From JALZAI01 sp038212215 (GTDB lineage Bacteria; Actinomycetota; Actinomycetes; Mycobacteriales; Jatrophihabitantaceae): a DNA stretch of 64,000 bases. The notes under the pieces are model-generated. The model was given only the letters and a program-made list of their open reading frames with translations. It was not told the origin of the DNA and did not search any database. The stretch spans positions 1 to 64,000 of the forward strand of contig JBBQUT010000019.1 in NCBI GenBank assembly GCA_038212215.1. Direction: 5' to 3'. Made by a program: the position numbers and the translations under genes. Each line of letters begins with the position of its first letter. Position 1 is the first letter of the stretch. This document shows, one piece after another, positions 33,574 through 42,266 of this stretch.

Positions 33574-34815
33574 ATGCCAGACGCCGCCCACCTGATCGGA
33601 CTACTCCTCGGCACCGAGCAGGACTGGCCTGCGGCATTCGAGGCGATTGTGCGCCGCCTCGGGCCTATTACTGACGGCAGCGGCACCGAGCACTCCTACG
33701 ACGTGGAACGCGTGAGCATCGAGCCCTTCGATCTGCGCTCCACGCCTCGCTACGACCTGGTGATCGACCGGCTCGCCTACTGGTACTATCACCCGCGCGA
33801 GTGGCTGAAGAAGGTCGCGCTGATGGACGACGTGTACCTGCTCAACAGCCCGTTCACCTTCCAGAGCATGGAGAAGCACGCGGCCTATTGCGCAATGATG
33901 CGCCTTGGCCTGCACGTGCCCGACACGGTTCTCGTCCCGTTCAAGAATCCACCTGAGAACGCAAAATACGCCTTTACCGCTGCGCAGTACAACAAATCAT
34001 TCGACCTCGATGCGGTGGCTGAGAACTTGGGCTATCCAATGTTCATGAAACCCTACGACGGCGGCGCATGGGTCGGGGTGAGCCAGATCCGCAACGCCGC
34101 CGAACTGCACCGCGCCTACGACGAGTCGGGGCAGCGGCTCATGCACCTGCAGCAAGCAGTGGCGGGGTACGACGTTTTCGCGCGCAGCCTGTCGATCGGC
34201 GCCGAGACGATGGTGATGAGGTTCGATCCGGATCAGCCTATGCACGCGCGCTATTGCGTGTCGCACGACTTTCTCGATGCCGCGACAGGTGATGAGACAG
34301 TGACAATCGGGCGCCTGGTCAACGCCTTCTTCCGGTGGGAATTCAACTCCTGCGAGACGCTCATCAAAGACGGTCAGGTGTACCCGATCGACTACGCCAA
34401 CGCCTGCCCGGACGTCGCCATCACCAGCCTGCACTACTACTTCCCGTGGGCCATGAAAGCTCTCGTGAAATGGTCGGTGTTCTGCACCGCTACGGGGCGG
34501 CAACCGCGCTACGACCTCGACACCCGTCGCTATTTCGACATCGGCGATCGGGGCGATCTGGATTACGGGGAGAAGTTGGCCGCGTACCGCGCGTTGGCCG
34601 ACGACTACTTCGAGGTCGAGCGCTACAACGACTTCTGCGCCAGCCGCCTGCCGCACCTCGACGAGCTGGTCGCCGATTGGATCGAGAGCGACGATTTTGA
34701 TCGGCTCCTCGTCGACACCGTCCGGGCGACGTTCCCGCCGCACGAGCACGACCACTTCGTCGCGCATTACCGCGGCCTGCTCGGCGCATGGGTCAAAGAC
34801 GAGCGCGCGGACTGA
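33574..34815 (+). CDS. ATP-grasp ligase (RimK/glutathione-synthase-like)
   Basis: 413 residues from ATG 33574 with GAGGAG just upstream. ATP-grasp features: LGLHVPDTVLVPFKNPP, YPMFMKPYDGGAWVGVSQI (nucleotide-binding Lys and glycine loop, about 155), LMHLQQAV and a C-terminal metal site around EFNSCETLIKDGQVYPIDYANACPDV. ATP-grasp enzymes join a carboxylate to an amine or similar through an acyl phosphate. The N- and C-terminal parts are not recognisable. Tight spacing (10 bp before, 1 bp after) puts it in one operon with two esterases and an unknown protein. Substrate unknown. Confidence 0.82.
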   Translation: MPDAAHLIGLLLGTEQDWPAAFEAIVRRLGPITDGSGTEHSYDVERVSIEPFDLRSTPRYDLVIDRLAYWYYHPREWLKKVALMDDVYLLNSPFTFQSMEKHAAYCAMMRLGLHVPDTVLVPFKNPPENAKYAFTAAQYNKSFDLDAVAENLGYPMFMKPYDGGAWVGVSQIRNAAELHRAYDESGQRLMHLQQAVAGYDVFARSLSIGAETMVMRFDPDQPMHARYCVSHDFLDAATGDETVTIGRLVNAFFRWEFNSCETLIKDGQVYPIDYANACPDVAITSLHYYFPWAMKALVKWSVFCTATGRQPRYDLDTRRYFDIGDRGDLDYGEKLAAYRALADDYFEVERYNDFCASRLPHLDELVADWIESDDFDRLLVDTVRATFPPHEHDHFVAHYRGLLGAWVKDERAD

Positions 34816-34816
34816 C

Positions 34817-35554
34817 GTGAACCGGCTGCGCTGCGGGGTACTCGCCGCGTGGACGTCCGCTTGGGCGGCCGGGCACGTGGGGCCGGACGAGGTGGTCGAC
34901 GCGGTGACAGGTGACGACGCCCCGCATCACGTCGATGCCTACGACTCGCTGCACGACGTGTTGGTGCGCTGGCGGCAGGCCGGCGCGCCGGTTCGGCTCG
35001 TCCTTCCGGCGCCGGGTGACGTGCGTGGTGTCCCAGGCCCGGCAGACTTTCGCGCTGCCGCGCTCGAAGCCGGCGAGGCCGTGTGCGGCGGGCACATCGC
35101 CATCGTCCCGGACATCGTCGACTTCCACCCGAGCAGCGCCCCGACCACCGTGACCTGGCGCGCGTTCACCATCGAGGACGCTCCGCCGGACTACCTGCAA
35201 CTCGCCGATGCCCAGTACGACCTGACGACCGCGATCCGCGAGTGTGCTTCGGCCCTGACCGCAGCTGAAGTAGCGGGATCGTCCGGCGACATCGTGCATG
35301 CGGTGGCCCAGGCCAGGCGGGCGGGCGAGCACCTCGAGTTGCCGCCTGGATTCCCGCCGCGCGCGCTCGCACTGCTCTCGCAAGCCGAGCGGTTGCAGTC
35401 GGTGCTCGACATCGCCGCCGCGGACGAAGCCGGCGGCGCCATCGATCGGTTCGGGATGGCCGCCCGGCGGAGTGCCTTACGTCCACTGGAGGTTGCGGTG
35501 CGCCGGGCACGGCTGGCGGGCTACAACGCCGGTTCTGCGGACGGTTCCGGCTAA
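34817..35554 (+). CDS. Unknown protein, last gene of the esterase/ATP-grasp operon
   Basis: 245 residues; I do not recognise the family. GTG start one base after the ATP-grasp stop. The first half is alpha/beta (RLRCGVLAAWTSAWAAGHVGPDEVVDAV, PVRLVLPAPGDVRGVPGP, GHIAIVPDIVDF). The second half is mostly helical and Ala-rich (LTTAIRECASALTAAEVAG, RALALLSQAERLQSVLDIAAADEAGGAIDRFGM). No signal peptide, membrane segment or metal motif is visible. Its coupling to the ligase suggests a partner or accessory role in the same pathway. Confidence 0.7.
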   Translation: MNRLRCGVLAAWTSAWAAGHVGPDEVVDAVTGDDAPHHVDAYDSLHDVLVRWRQAGAPVRLVLPAPGDVRGVPGPADFRAAALEAGEAVCGGHIAIVPDIVDFHPSSAPTTVTWRAFTIEDAPPDYLQLADAQYDLTTAIRECASALTAAEVAGSSGDIVHAVAQARRAGEHLELPPGFPPRALALLSQAERLQSVLDIAAADEAGGAIDRFGMAARRSALRPLEVAVRRARLAGYNAGSADGSG

Positions 35555-35632
35555 GCAACATCGCCGAAACCTGGCGGACGCTCGCAGCCACTAGCCTCGG
35601 CGCACGCGACAATGTGCAGAGCGGAGCACCGT

Positions 35633-36649
35633 GTGTTGAGAATCGTGTCGGATGTGAGCTCCCGGTTGTTGAACGGCTCGCGGATCCCGGTCCGGACCCG
35701 CCTCGTCCACGGTTACCGCCGCGCGTATCGCATCGCGGGCGATGGGCCGCCGCTGCTGCTGATCCATGGCATCGGTGACAGCTCGCGCACCTGGGAACAG
35801 GTGCTCCCGCTGTTGGCGCGCGAGCACACGGTGATCGCGCCCGACCTGCTCGGTCATGGCTGCTCCGACAAGCCGCGCGCGGACTATTCCGTCGCCGCCT
35901 ACGCGAACGGGATGCGCGATTTGCTGGCATTGCTGGGCATCGAGCGGGTGACGCTGGTCGGCCATTCGCTCGGCGGCGGCGTCGCGATGCAGTTCGCCTA
36001 CCAGTTCCCCGAGCGGACCGAGCGGCTCGTGCTCGTCGCCAGCGGCGGGGCCGGACGTGGCGTGTCGCCGGTGCTACGGGCAGCGACACTGCCCGGGGCG
36101 CACCTGGGAATCGTCGCGCTGCGGCTGCCGATGGCTCGCCTCGCCGTGAACGTGGGCATCGACATCTTGCGCCGGCTGGACACCGGTCTGGGGTTGGACG
36201 CGGAGGACCTGCGCCGCATGGTGGCGGCGCTGCCGGACGCGACGTCACGCTCGGCGTTCATCCGCACGCTGCGTTCGGTCGTCGACTGGCGTGGGCAGGT
36301 GGTGAGCATGCTCGATCGCAGCTACCTCGCGCGCGGCATGCCAACGCTACTGATGTGGGGCGCGCGCGACAGCATCCTGCCTGTCGGCCACGGGCGCCGC
36401 GCACACGCCGCCATGCCGGGTAGCCGGTTGGAAATCTTTCCGAACGCCGGGCACTTCCCGTTCCGCACCGACCCGGCGCGCTTCGTCGGTCTGCTCGAAG
36501 ATTTCTGCTCCGGCACGGAACCCGCGAACTGGAGCGTCGAAGAGTGGCGGGAACTGCTGCGCTCGGGCCGTACCAGTACCTGCACCCAGCCGGATCCGAT
36601 CGGCTTCACCCGCGAACTGCGCGTCGAGAGCGAACGCAGCGCAACCTGA
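35633..36649 (+). CDS. Alpha/beta hydrolase
   Basis: 338 residues from the GTG at 35633, which has GGAG 7 bp upstream (ATG 35612 lacks one). Classic hydrolase motifs: LLLIHGIGDSSRTWEQVL (oxyanion), RVTLVGHSLGGGVAMQFA (Ser in GHSLGG, about 115), WGARDSILP (Asp) and IFPNAGHFPFRTDP (His). The substrate is unknown; the shape resembles ring-cleavage or epoxide-type hydrolases. It lies 78 bp after the esterase/ATP-grasp unit on the same strand and convergent with hemH. Confidence 0.82.
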   Translation: MLRIVSDVSSRLLNGSRIPVRTRLVHGYRRAYRIAGDGPPLLLIHGIGDSSRTWEQVLPLLAREHTVIAPDLLGHGCSDKPRADYSVAAYANGMRDLLALLGIERVTLVGHSLGGGVAMQFAYQFPERTERLVLVASGGAGRGVSPVLRAATLPGAHLGIVALRLPMARLAVNVGIDILRRLDTGLGLDAEDLRRMVAALPDATSRSAFIRTLRSVVDWRGQVVSMLDRSYLARGMPTLLMWGARDSILPVGHGRRAHAAMPGSRLEIFPNAGHFPFRTDPARFVGLLEDFCSGTEPANWSVEEWRELLRSGRTSTCTQPDPIGFTRELRVESERSAT

Positions 36650-36666
36650 GCGGCGCGAGCACGGTG

Positions 36667-37695
36667 TCAGCCCCGGCGGCGGGGCGCGGGGCAGCATCCG
36701 GACGGGCAGTCGATCCCGCAGAGCCCGAGTGTGCCGAGCGATTTCGGCTCGCTGCCGTCGCGCCGCTCGAGCACCAGTTCGCGAATCATCGTCACGAAAC
36801 CAGGGTGCGTTCCGGCGGTCTTTGCCCGCGCCACCTGCATGTTCATCTTCGCTGCCGTTTCGCGCGCCTCGGTGTCCAGATCCCAGATCACCTCGACGTG
36901 ATCGGACACGAAACCGATCGGGCTGATCACCGCGCTGCGCACCCCACGCGCGGCGAGCGCCGCCAAGTGGTCGTTGATGTCGGGCTCGAGCCAGGGCACG
37001 TCGGGGGGGCCGGAACGCGACTGCCACACCAGATCGAAGCTCGTGCCCGGCCCGCGCACGAGCGCCGTGACGAGTGCGGCACTCTCGCGCAACTGACGCT
37101 CGTACAGCCCATCCGCCCGCGGTCCGGACGACTCGTTCATCGCCACCGGAATCGAGTGCGCGGTGAACACCAGACGCGCTTCGTCGCGCACGCCCTCGGG
37201 CAGCGCGGCGAGGGCGGCGCGCATTGCATCGACATTCGCACCGATGAAACCCGGGTGGTCGAAAAAGTGGCGAAGCTTGATGAGCTCGGGTGCATTGTCG
37301 CCGGCAACAGTGCGAGCCTGCGCGAGATCATTGCGATACTGGCGACACCCGGAGAACGACGACGTCGCGCTCGTCGCGAACACGAAAGCACGCGATACAC
37401 CGTCGTCGCGCATTCGCCGCACGGCGTCTGCGACGTAGGGCTTCCAGTTCCGATTGCCCCAGTAGACGCCTAGCTCGACGCCGTTTGTCGCGAAGTCCTT
37501 TTCGACCGCCGCAATCAAGGCGCGATTCTGCGCATTGATCGGAGAAACGCCGCCGAAGTGATTGTAGTGCTCGGCCACGGCTTCCAGGCGAGCCTCCGGA
37601 ATGCCGCGTCCACGCGTGACATTGCGAAGGAAAGGCATCACGTCGTCATAGCCCTCGGGGCCGCCGAACGACAGCACCAGAAGCGCGTCGGTCAT
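36667..37695 (-). CDS. hemH: Ferrochelatase (coproporphyrin ferrochelatase type)
   Basis: 342 residues. LVLSFGGPEGYDDVMPFLRNVTRGRGIP opens the fold. Catalytic His is in LVFTAHSIPVAM (about 179) and the metal-channel Glu in GFVSDHVEVIWDLD. It inserts iron into the haem precursor; in actinobacteria the substrate is coproporphyrin III. C-terminal cysteines in LGLCGIDCPSGCC, together with the Cys of FSGCRQY, match the ligands of a [2Fe-2S] cluster found in actinobacterial ferrochelatases. It is the last gene of the fabG-inhA-hemH operon, starting on the base after the inhA stop. Confidence 0.93.
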   Translation of the reverse strand: MTDALLVLSFGGPEGYDDVMPFLRNVTRGRGIPEARLEAVAEHYNHFGGVSPINAQNRALIAAVEKDFATNGVELGVYWGNRNWKPYVADAVRRMRDDGVSRAFVFATSATSSFSGCRQYRNDLAQARTVAGDNAPELIKLRHFFDHPGFIGANVDAMRAALAALPEGVRDEARLVFTAHSIPVAMNESSGPRADGLYERQLRESAALVTALVRGPGTSFDLVWQSRSGPPDVPWLEPDINDHLAALAARGVRSAVISPIGFVSDHVEVIWDLDTEARETAAKMNMQVARAKTAGTHPGFVTMIRELVLERRDGSEPKSLGTLGLCGIDCPSGCCPAPRRRG

Positions 37696-38463
37696 TCAGA
37701 CACCCATCGCGTGGAAGCCGCCGTCAACGTGGATCATCTCGCCGGTCGTGGCGGGGAACCAGTCCGACATGAGAGCGAGCGTGCTGCGCGCGACCGCGGT
37801 CGCGTCCTCGTTGTCCCAGCCCAGCGGCGCGCGCCCGTTCCAAGCGTCCTCGAATGCGGAGAAGCCGGGGATGCTTTTCGCAGCCATCGTGCGCAACGGC
37901 CCCGCCGCAATCAGATTCACGCGCACCTTCCTCGACCCGAGCTCGCGAGCAAGGTAGCGCATCGTTGACTCCAGCCCAGCCTTCGCGACGCCCATCCAGT
38001 CATAGGCCGGCCACGCCACGCGGGCGTCGAAGTCCAGCCCGACGATGCTGCCGCCGGCCTCGCCGAACAGCGGCAGCGTGGCAACCGCTAGCGATTTCAG
38101 CGAGAACGCCGATACCTGGACGGCTGTGCTGACGTCCTCCCACGGAGCTTCGAGGAACCCCCCACCCAGGCAGGACGGCGGCGCGAAGCCGATCGCGTGC
38201 AGCACCCCGTCCACGCCGTCCAGGTGCTCGCGCACCCGATCGGCGAGGCTGTCGAGGTGTTCCTGGTTCGCGACGTCGAGTTCGACGACGGGCGGCGGGT
38301 CGGGCAACTTCTTCGCCACCCGTTGCACGAGCGACATCCGCCCGTAGCCGGTGAGCACGACTTTCGCGCCCTCCTGCTGGGCCAACCGGGCAACCGTGAA
38401 CGCAATGGAGGCGTCGGTGATCACACCGGTGATGAGCAGGCGCTTGCCGTCGAGCAGACCCAT
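37696..38463 (-). CDS. inhA: Enoyl-[acyl-carrier-protein] reductase (InhA/FabI)
   Basis: 255 residues, close to mycobacterial InhA over its length: GLLDGKRLLITGVITDASIAF (NADH site), LDVANQEHL, GSIVGLDFD and the catalytic pair Tyr154/Lys161 in AYDWMGVAKAGLES (InhA Tyr158/Lys165). It reduces trans-2-enoyl-ACP in type II fatty acid synthesis. The residue equivalent to InhA Ser94 (HSIGF) is Ala here (HAIGF, Ala90). The InhA substrate loop is shorter than in Mycobacterium, so very long mycolate precursors are not necessarily made. Operon: fabG 56 bp upstream, hemH directly downstream. Confidence 0.93.
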   Translation of the reverse strand: MGLLDGKRLLITGVITDASIAFTVARLAQQEGAKVVLTGYGRMSLVQRVAKKLPDPPPVVELDVANQEHLDSLADRVREHLDGVDGVLHAIGFAPPSCLGGGFLEAPWEDVSTAVQVSAFSLKSLAVATLPLFGEAGGSIVGLDFDARVAWPAYDWMGVAKAGLESTMRYLARELGSRKVRVNLIAAGPLRTMAAKSIPGFSAFEDAWNGRAPLGWDNEDATAVARSTLALMSDWFPATTGEMIHVDGGFHAMGV

Positions 38464-38519
38464 GTCGTTTCCTTCTCTGTCGCTGACGTCCGCAGGCTAC
38501 GTATCTGGATATTCCGGCT

Positions 38520-39230
38520 TCAGATGCCCATGCCGAGGCCGCCGTCGACCGGGAGCACGACGCCGGACACGTAGGCAGCTGCATCGGAGGCGAGATAGAG
38601 CGCAGCGCCGGCGACCTCATCAGCGGTGCCGTAGCGCTTCAAGGGCACCTGATCGAGCACCTGCGCCTTGCGGGCATCGTCGAGCCCGGCGGTCATGTCG
38701 GTGTCGATGAACCCCGGCGCGATGACATTCGCGGTGATCGAGCGGCTGCCCAGCTCACGCACGATGGCGCGCGCCAACCCCACCAGGCCTGCCTTGCTCG
38801 CCGCGTAGTTCGCCTGCCCCGGCGAGCCCACGAACGCGACCACCGAGGAGACGAAGATCATCCGTCCGCGCCGCTTCCGGAGCATCCCCTGCGCCGCCCG
38901 CTTGGCCACGCGGTAGGCACCTGTCAGATTGGCATCGACGACGTTCTTGAACGATTCCTCGCTCATGCGCAGCAGCAACGTGTCATCGGTCATGCCAGCG
39001 TTTGCGACGAGGATCTCCACCGGTCCGAACTCCGCTTCGACAGCACTGAACGCCGCCTCCACGTCGTCGGAGGACGTGACGTCGCACTGCACGCCGAACA
39101 GCCCCTCGGGTGCGCCGCTGCCGCGATGTGTCACGGCGACCCGGTCGCCGTTAGCCGCGAACGCCCGGGCGATCGCCAGCCCGATGCCACGGTTGCCCCC
39201 GGTAACCAGCACAGTTCGCTCACCCACCAC
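38520..39230 (-). CDS. fabG: 3-oxoacyl-[acyl-carrier-protein] reductase (FabG1/MabA type)
   Basis: 236 residues from GTG 39230 (GTG 39227 equally possible). SDR motifs: TVLVTGGNRGIGLAIARAF (NADPH), VANAGMT, catalytic Ser in FVSSVVAFVG, and YAASKAGLVG (Tyr/Lys). The C-terminal GVVLPVDGGLGMGI is the usual FabG end. It reduces 3-oxoacyl-ACP, the step two reactions before InhA. It leads the fabG-inhA-hemH operon and is divergent from a quinone-oxidoreductase-like gene 78 bp away. Confidence 0.92.
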   Translation of the reverse strand: MVGERTVLVTGGNRGIGLAIARAFAANGDRVAVTHRGSGAPEGLFGVQCDVTSSDDVEAAFSAVEAEFGPVEILVANAGMTDDTLLLRMSEESFKNVVDANLTGAYRVAKRAAQGMLRKRRGRMIFVSSVVAFVGSPGQANYAASKAGLVGLARAIVRELGSRSITANVIAPGFIDTDMTAGLDDARKAQVLDQVPLKRYGTADEVAGAALYLASDAAAYVSGVVLPVDGGLGMGI

Positions 39231-39308
39231 ACAAACGCTAGTCGATCGGTGTTGCACCACCCACCACACGGCGGGCCTGCGGGACTGGCGCGAGTAGCGT
39301 GCTTGCTT

Positions 39309-40262
39309 GTGCGCGGCATACAGCTCACCAGCTTTGGTGGACCCGAGACCCTTGTCGTCAGCGAACTACCCGATCCGGTGCCGGGCGGCGACCAGCAGCT
39401 CTACGACGTCCTGGCGGCGGGGGTGAATTACGCCGACACCCACCAGACCGAGGACTCCTACCTGGCCAAGCAGGAGCTGCCGCTGATCCCGGGCGGCGAG
39501 GTCGTCGTGCGCGGCGCCGATGGGCACCGCTGGCTGGGCCTGCTCGCGTCTGGGAGCTACGCGCAGAAGATTGCGGCGAACCCGGCACAGCTGTTCCCGA
39601 TCCCCGAGACGGTAGACGACGGTGCAGCGCTGACGACCCTCGTGCAGGGCTCCACCGCGTGGCACCTGCTGCGCACCAGCACGCATCTGCAGGAGGGTGA
39701 GACGGTCGTCGTGCACGCCGGCGCGGGTGGTGTCGGCACGATGGCGATTCAGTTGGCCAAGCGGTGGGGTGCCGGACGGGTGATCGCGACCGCGTCCAGC
39801 GAGTCGAAACGGCAGCTCGCCCTCGATCTGGGCGCCGACGCAGCGCTCGATTCCCGCACCGACGATCTCACCGGCGCATTGCGGGAAGCCAACGACGGCG
39901 CGCGGGTCGATATCGTCCTCGAGATGACCGGCGGGTCGGTGTTCGACCAGAGCCTGGCGGCACTTGCCCCGCTCGGCCGGTTGGCCGTTTTCGGGATGGC
40001 TTCACGCACGCCCGCTTCGCCGGTCTACCCGGGAACACTGATGGCCCGCAGTCAGGCGATCGTCGGTTTCTGGCTGATGCATATCGTTCAGCGCCCGCAC
40101 CTGTTCGCGGAGTCGGTCAGCGATCTGCTCGGGTTGCTCGCGGCCGGGGACTTGCGTGCCGTCGTCGGCGCTACCTACGCACTCGACCGCGCCGCGGACG
40201 CGCACCGAGCACTGCTCGATCGCAGCTCGGTCGGAAAGCTCGTCCTCGACACGCAACGCTGA
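39309..40262 (+). CDS. Zinc-free MDR / quinone-oxidoreductase-like NADPH dehydrogenase
   Basis: 317 residues from the GTG at 39309. GroES-like N-terminus (QLTSFGGPETLVVSELPDPVPG, YDVLAAGVNYADTHQTEDSY) and a Rossmann domain with VVVHAGAGGVGTMAIQLAKRWGAGRVIAT. Structural zinc cysteines are absent, as in quinone oxidoreductases (QOR/crotonyl reductase branch). It probably reduces a quinone or enone using NADPH. The stop lies 3 bp from the convergent VWA gene. It is not part of the mycobacterial order for this region. Confidence 0.83.
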   Translation: MRGIQLTSFGGPETLVVSELPDPVPGGDQQLYDVLAAGVNYADTHQTEDSYLAKQELPLIPGGEVVVRGADGHRWLGLLASGSYAQKIAANPAQLFPIPETVDDGAALTTLVQGSTAWHLLRTSTHLQEGETVVVHAGAGGVGTMAIQLAKRWGAGRVIATASSESKRQLALDLGADAALDSRTDDLTGALREANDGARVDIVLEMTGGSVFDQSLAALAPLGRLAVFGMASRTPASPVYPGTLMARSQAIVGFWLMHIVQRPHLFAESVSDLLGLLAAGDLRAVVGATYALDRAADAHRALLDRSSVGKLVLDTQR

Positions 40263-40265
40263 CAG

Positions 40266-41222
40266 CTACACGAGCCGACCCGCCCAGAGCATCGAGGTGC
40301 CTGCGGCAGCCAGCAGCACGATCAGACCGGACGCGAGAAAGCGCCAGCTGATGTCCTTCTTGACGGTCGTGTAGCCGATCTGTGAACCGATGTTCTGATA
40401 GACCGACTCGAGTTCCTGCACCGACGTCGCGGTGTGGAACGAGCCGCCGGTCTGCGCCGCGATCTCCCCGAGCGTCTGATCATCGGCCGGAACGCTAATC
40501 GTCGCCCCGCGATAGTTGACCGTTCCGGACGCCGTGCCGAACGCGATGGTCGACACCTGCACCTTCGCCTTCTTCGCCGCCGCTATTGCGTCGGTTACCG
40601 GACGTCCGACCGTATTCGTGCCGTCACTGAGCAGCACGATCCGGGCGGGCGGGGCAGCTTCGCCGCGAGCCGTCGTTGCTTGCGCAAACACGCTGATCGC
40701 CTGGAGCGAAGAGAAGATCGCCTCACCGATGGCCGTCGATTCCTGCAGCTGCAGACCGCTGATCTGCGCTTTCACCGGCTGCCGGTCGAGGCTCGGGGAC
40801 ACCAGCAGGTTTGCGTTCCCCCCAAATGCGACCAGCCCGAGGTTGATGCGCGACGGCAAGAGGTCGACGAACTTCTTCGCGGCTGTCTTGGCTGCCGAGA
40901 GCCGCGTGGGCAGCACGTCGGTGGCCTCCATCGACAACGACACGTCGATCGCGAGGACGACGGTGGCCCGGTCGCGCGGCACCCGCACGGCAGCGGCCGG
41001 GCGCGCGACACCGATCGAGAGGATGGTCAGCGCGATGAGCAGCAGGGCAAAGGTCAGATGACGGCGCCAGCCCGGGCGTTTCGGCGCGACGCTGCCGAGT
41101 AGTTCCACGTTGCTGAAGCGCGCCACGAACTTTTTGCGGCGCAACTGCACGACGATGTAGGCCGCCAGCAGACCGACGACGAACACGAGCGCCAAAAGCC
41201 AGATCGGGGACAGGAAGTGCAT
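40266..41222 (-). CDS. VWA-domain membrane protein (BatA-like)
   Basis: 318 residues: two N-terminal membrane spans (LLALVFVVGLLAAYIVV and LTFALLLIALTILSIGVA), a von Willebrand A domain with MIDAS residues in VVLAIDVSLSMEATDV, LSDGTNTVG and FGTASGTVNY, and a C-terminal span (FLASGLIVLLAAAGTSMLW). Third gene of the moxR-DUF58-VWA unit; its start overlaps the DUF58 stop by 1 bp. Such trios act in cell-envelope stress or protein maturation; details are unknown in actinobacteria. Confidence 0.9.
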   Translation of the reverse strand: MHFLSPIWLLALVFVVGLLAAYIVVQLRRKKFVARFSNVELLGSVAPKRPGWRRHLTFALLLIALTILSIGVARPAAAVRVPRDRATVVLAIDVSLSMEATDVLPTRLSAAKTAAKKFVDLLPSRINLGLVAFGGNANLLVSPSLDRQPVKAQISGLQLQESTAIGEAIFSSLQAISVFAQATTARGEAAPPARIVLLSDGTNTVGRPVTDAIAAAKKAKVQVSTIAFGTASGTVNYRGATISVPADDQTLGEIAAQTGGSFHTATSVQELESVYQNIGSQIGYTTVKKDISWRFLASGLIVLLAAAGTSMLWAGRLV

Positions 41223-42193
41223 CAGCGAACACCCATTGCGACGGGCGGCCCAGCGAGCTGACGGCGGGCGACCACAAAGCGGACCACGTCGGAGATCCAG
41301 TCCCGGTCAGTGCGTAGCTGCAGGTGCGCGGCGCCCGCGTGCCGCAGCGCGCTGGCTATCCCGGCGCGCTGGGCCTGCGCTGCCGCCGCGTAGTTGCGTC
41401 GCACCGAACTCGCCGAGGTCTGCACCTCGAGCTGGCGGCCGGTTTCGGTATCGACGAAGGTAACCAGCCCCGCCGAAGGCAGTTCCAATTCGCGGGGATC
41501 CAGTACCTCGATCCCGAGCAGCTGATGCCGCGCTGCCAGCGCACGCAGCGGTCGTTCCCATGGCGGCGCCGACGCCGTTGCCGCGCCCGTCTCCAGGAAA
41601 TCGGACACCACCGCGACCAGGCCCCGCCGGCGAGGGGGCCGGCGCAGGTCTTCGAGCATCTCGGCGAGCGTGCGGCCGTGACCGGATTCAGCCCTCGACG
41701 TCGCCGCGATCCGGCGAATCAGGTAGCGGGCATGATTTCGACCGCCGAGCGCCGGGATCCGATAGATGTCCGAGCCATTACCGACCAGCGCGCCGACTCG
41801 GTTGCCGCCGCGCACCGTCAGGTGCACCACGGCGGTGATCGCCGCGAGGACCAGTTCGCGCTTCTCGCTGAGCGCGGTGCCGAAATCCATGCTTGGCGAA
41901 AGGTCCACGACGAGCCAGGTTTCCAACTCGCGGTCGGCGATGGTCTGGCGGACGTGCGGGATCGTCGTGCGCGCGGTCACCGGCCAATCCATGCGCCGGA
42001 CGTCGTCACCCGGTGTGTACTGGCGCGATTCGCCAGCCTCGCTGCCCGGGCCGGGAACCAATCCGACGTAGTTGCCCTGCAGCAGACCGTCCAACCTGTT
42101 GCGGACAGTCAGCTCGAGGCGGCGCAGCAACGGCTCAGCCGGCCCGAGCTCCAGCGCCGGCCCGTGATCGACGACGCGAAGACCGCTTCTCAT
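41222..42193 (-). CDS. DUF58-family protein
   Basis: 323 residues with the DUF58 core GPGSEAGESRQYTPGDDVRRMDWPVTARTTIPHVRQTIADRELETWLVVDLSPSMDFG, where the DLSPSMDFG motif resembles a VWA MIDAS. Its partners are the MoxR ATPase upstream and the VWA protein downstream. The ATG start (42193) directly abuts a palindromic repeat (copy B) that separates it from moxR. Confidence 0.9.
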   Translation of the reverse strand: MRSGLRVVDHGPALELGPAEPLLRRLELTVRNRLDGLLQGNYVGLVPGPGSEAGESRQYTPGDDVRRMDWPVTARTTIPHVRQTIADRELETWLVVDLSPSMDFGTALSEKRELVLAAITAVVHLTVRGGNRVGALVGNGSDIYRIPALGGRNHARYLIRRIAATSRAESGHGRTLAEMLEDLRRPPRRRGLVAVVSDFLETGAATASAPPWERPLRALAARHQLLGIEVLDPRELELPSAGLVTFVDTETGRQLEVQTSASSVRRNYAAAAQAQRAGIASALRHAGAAHLQLRTDRDWISDVVRFVVARRQLAGPPVAMGVR

Positions 42194-42266
42194 GCCCGAG
42201 CCTCGCTTCGCTCATTCGGGCATGCGGAGACGCTATGACATCGGTTCGCTCGGCAAGCCTCGCTCA
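42190..42266. repeat. Dispersed junction repeat, copy B
   Basis: Stem ATGCCCGA / TCGGGCAT around the loop GCCTCGCTTCGCTCAT, then GACATCGGTTCGCTCG. The loop and the CATCGGTTCGCTCG tail equal those of copy A at 14299-14362, while the stem differs but remains paired. It spans the moxR stop (42264-42266) and the start codon of the DUF58 gene (42193-42191). Confidence 0.65.
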
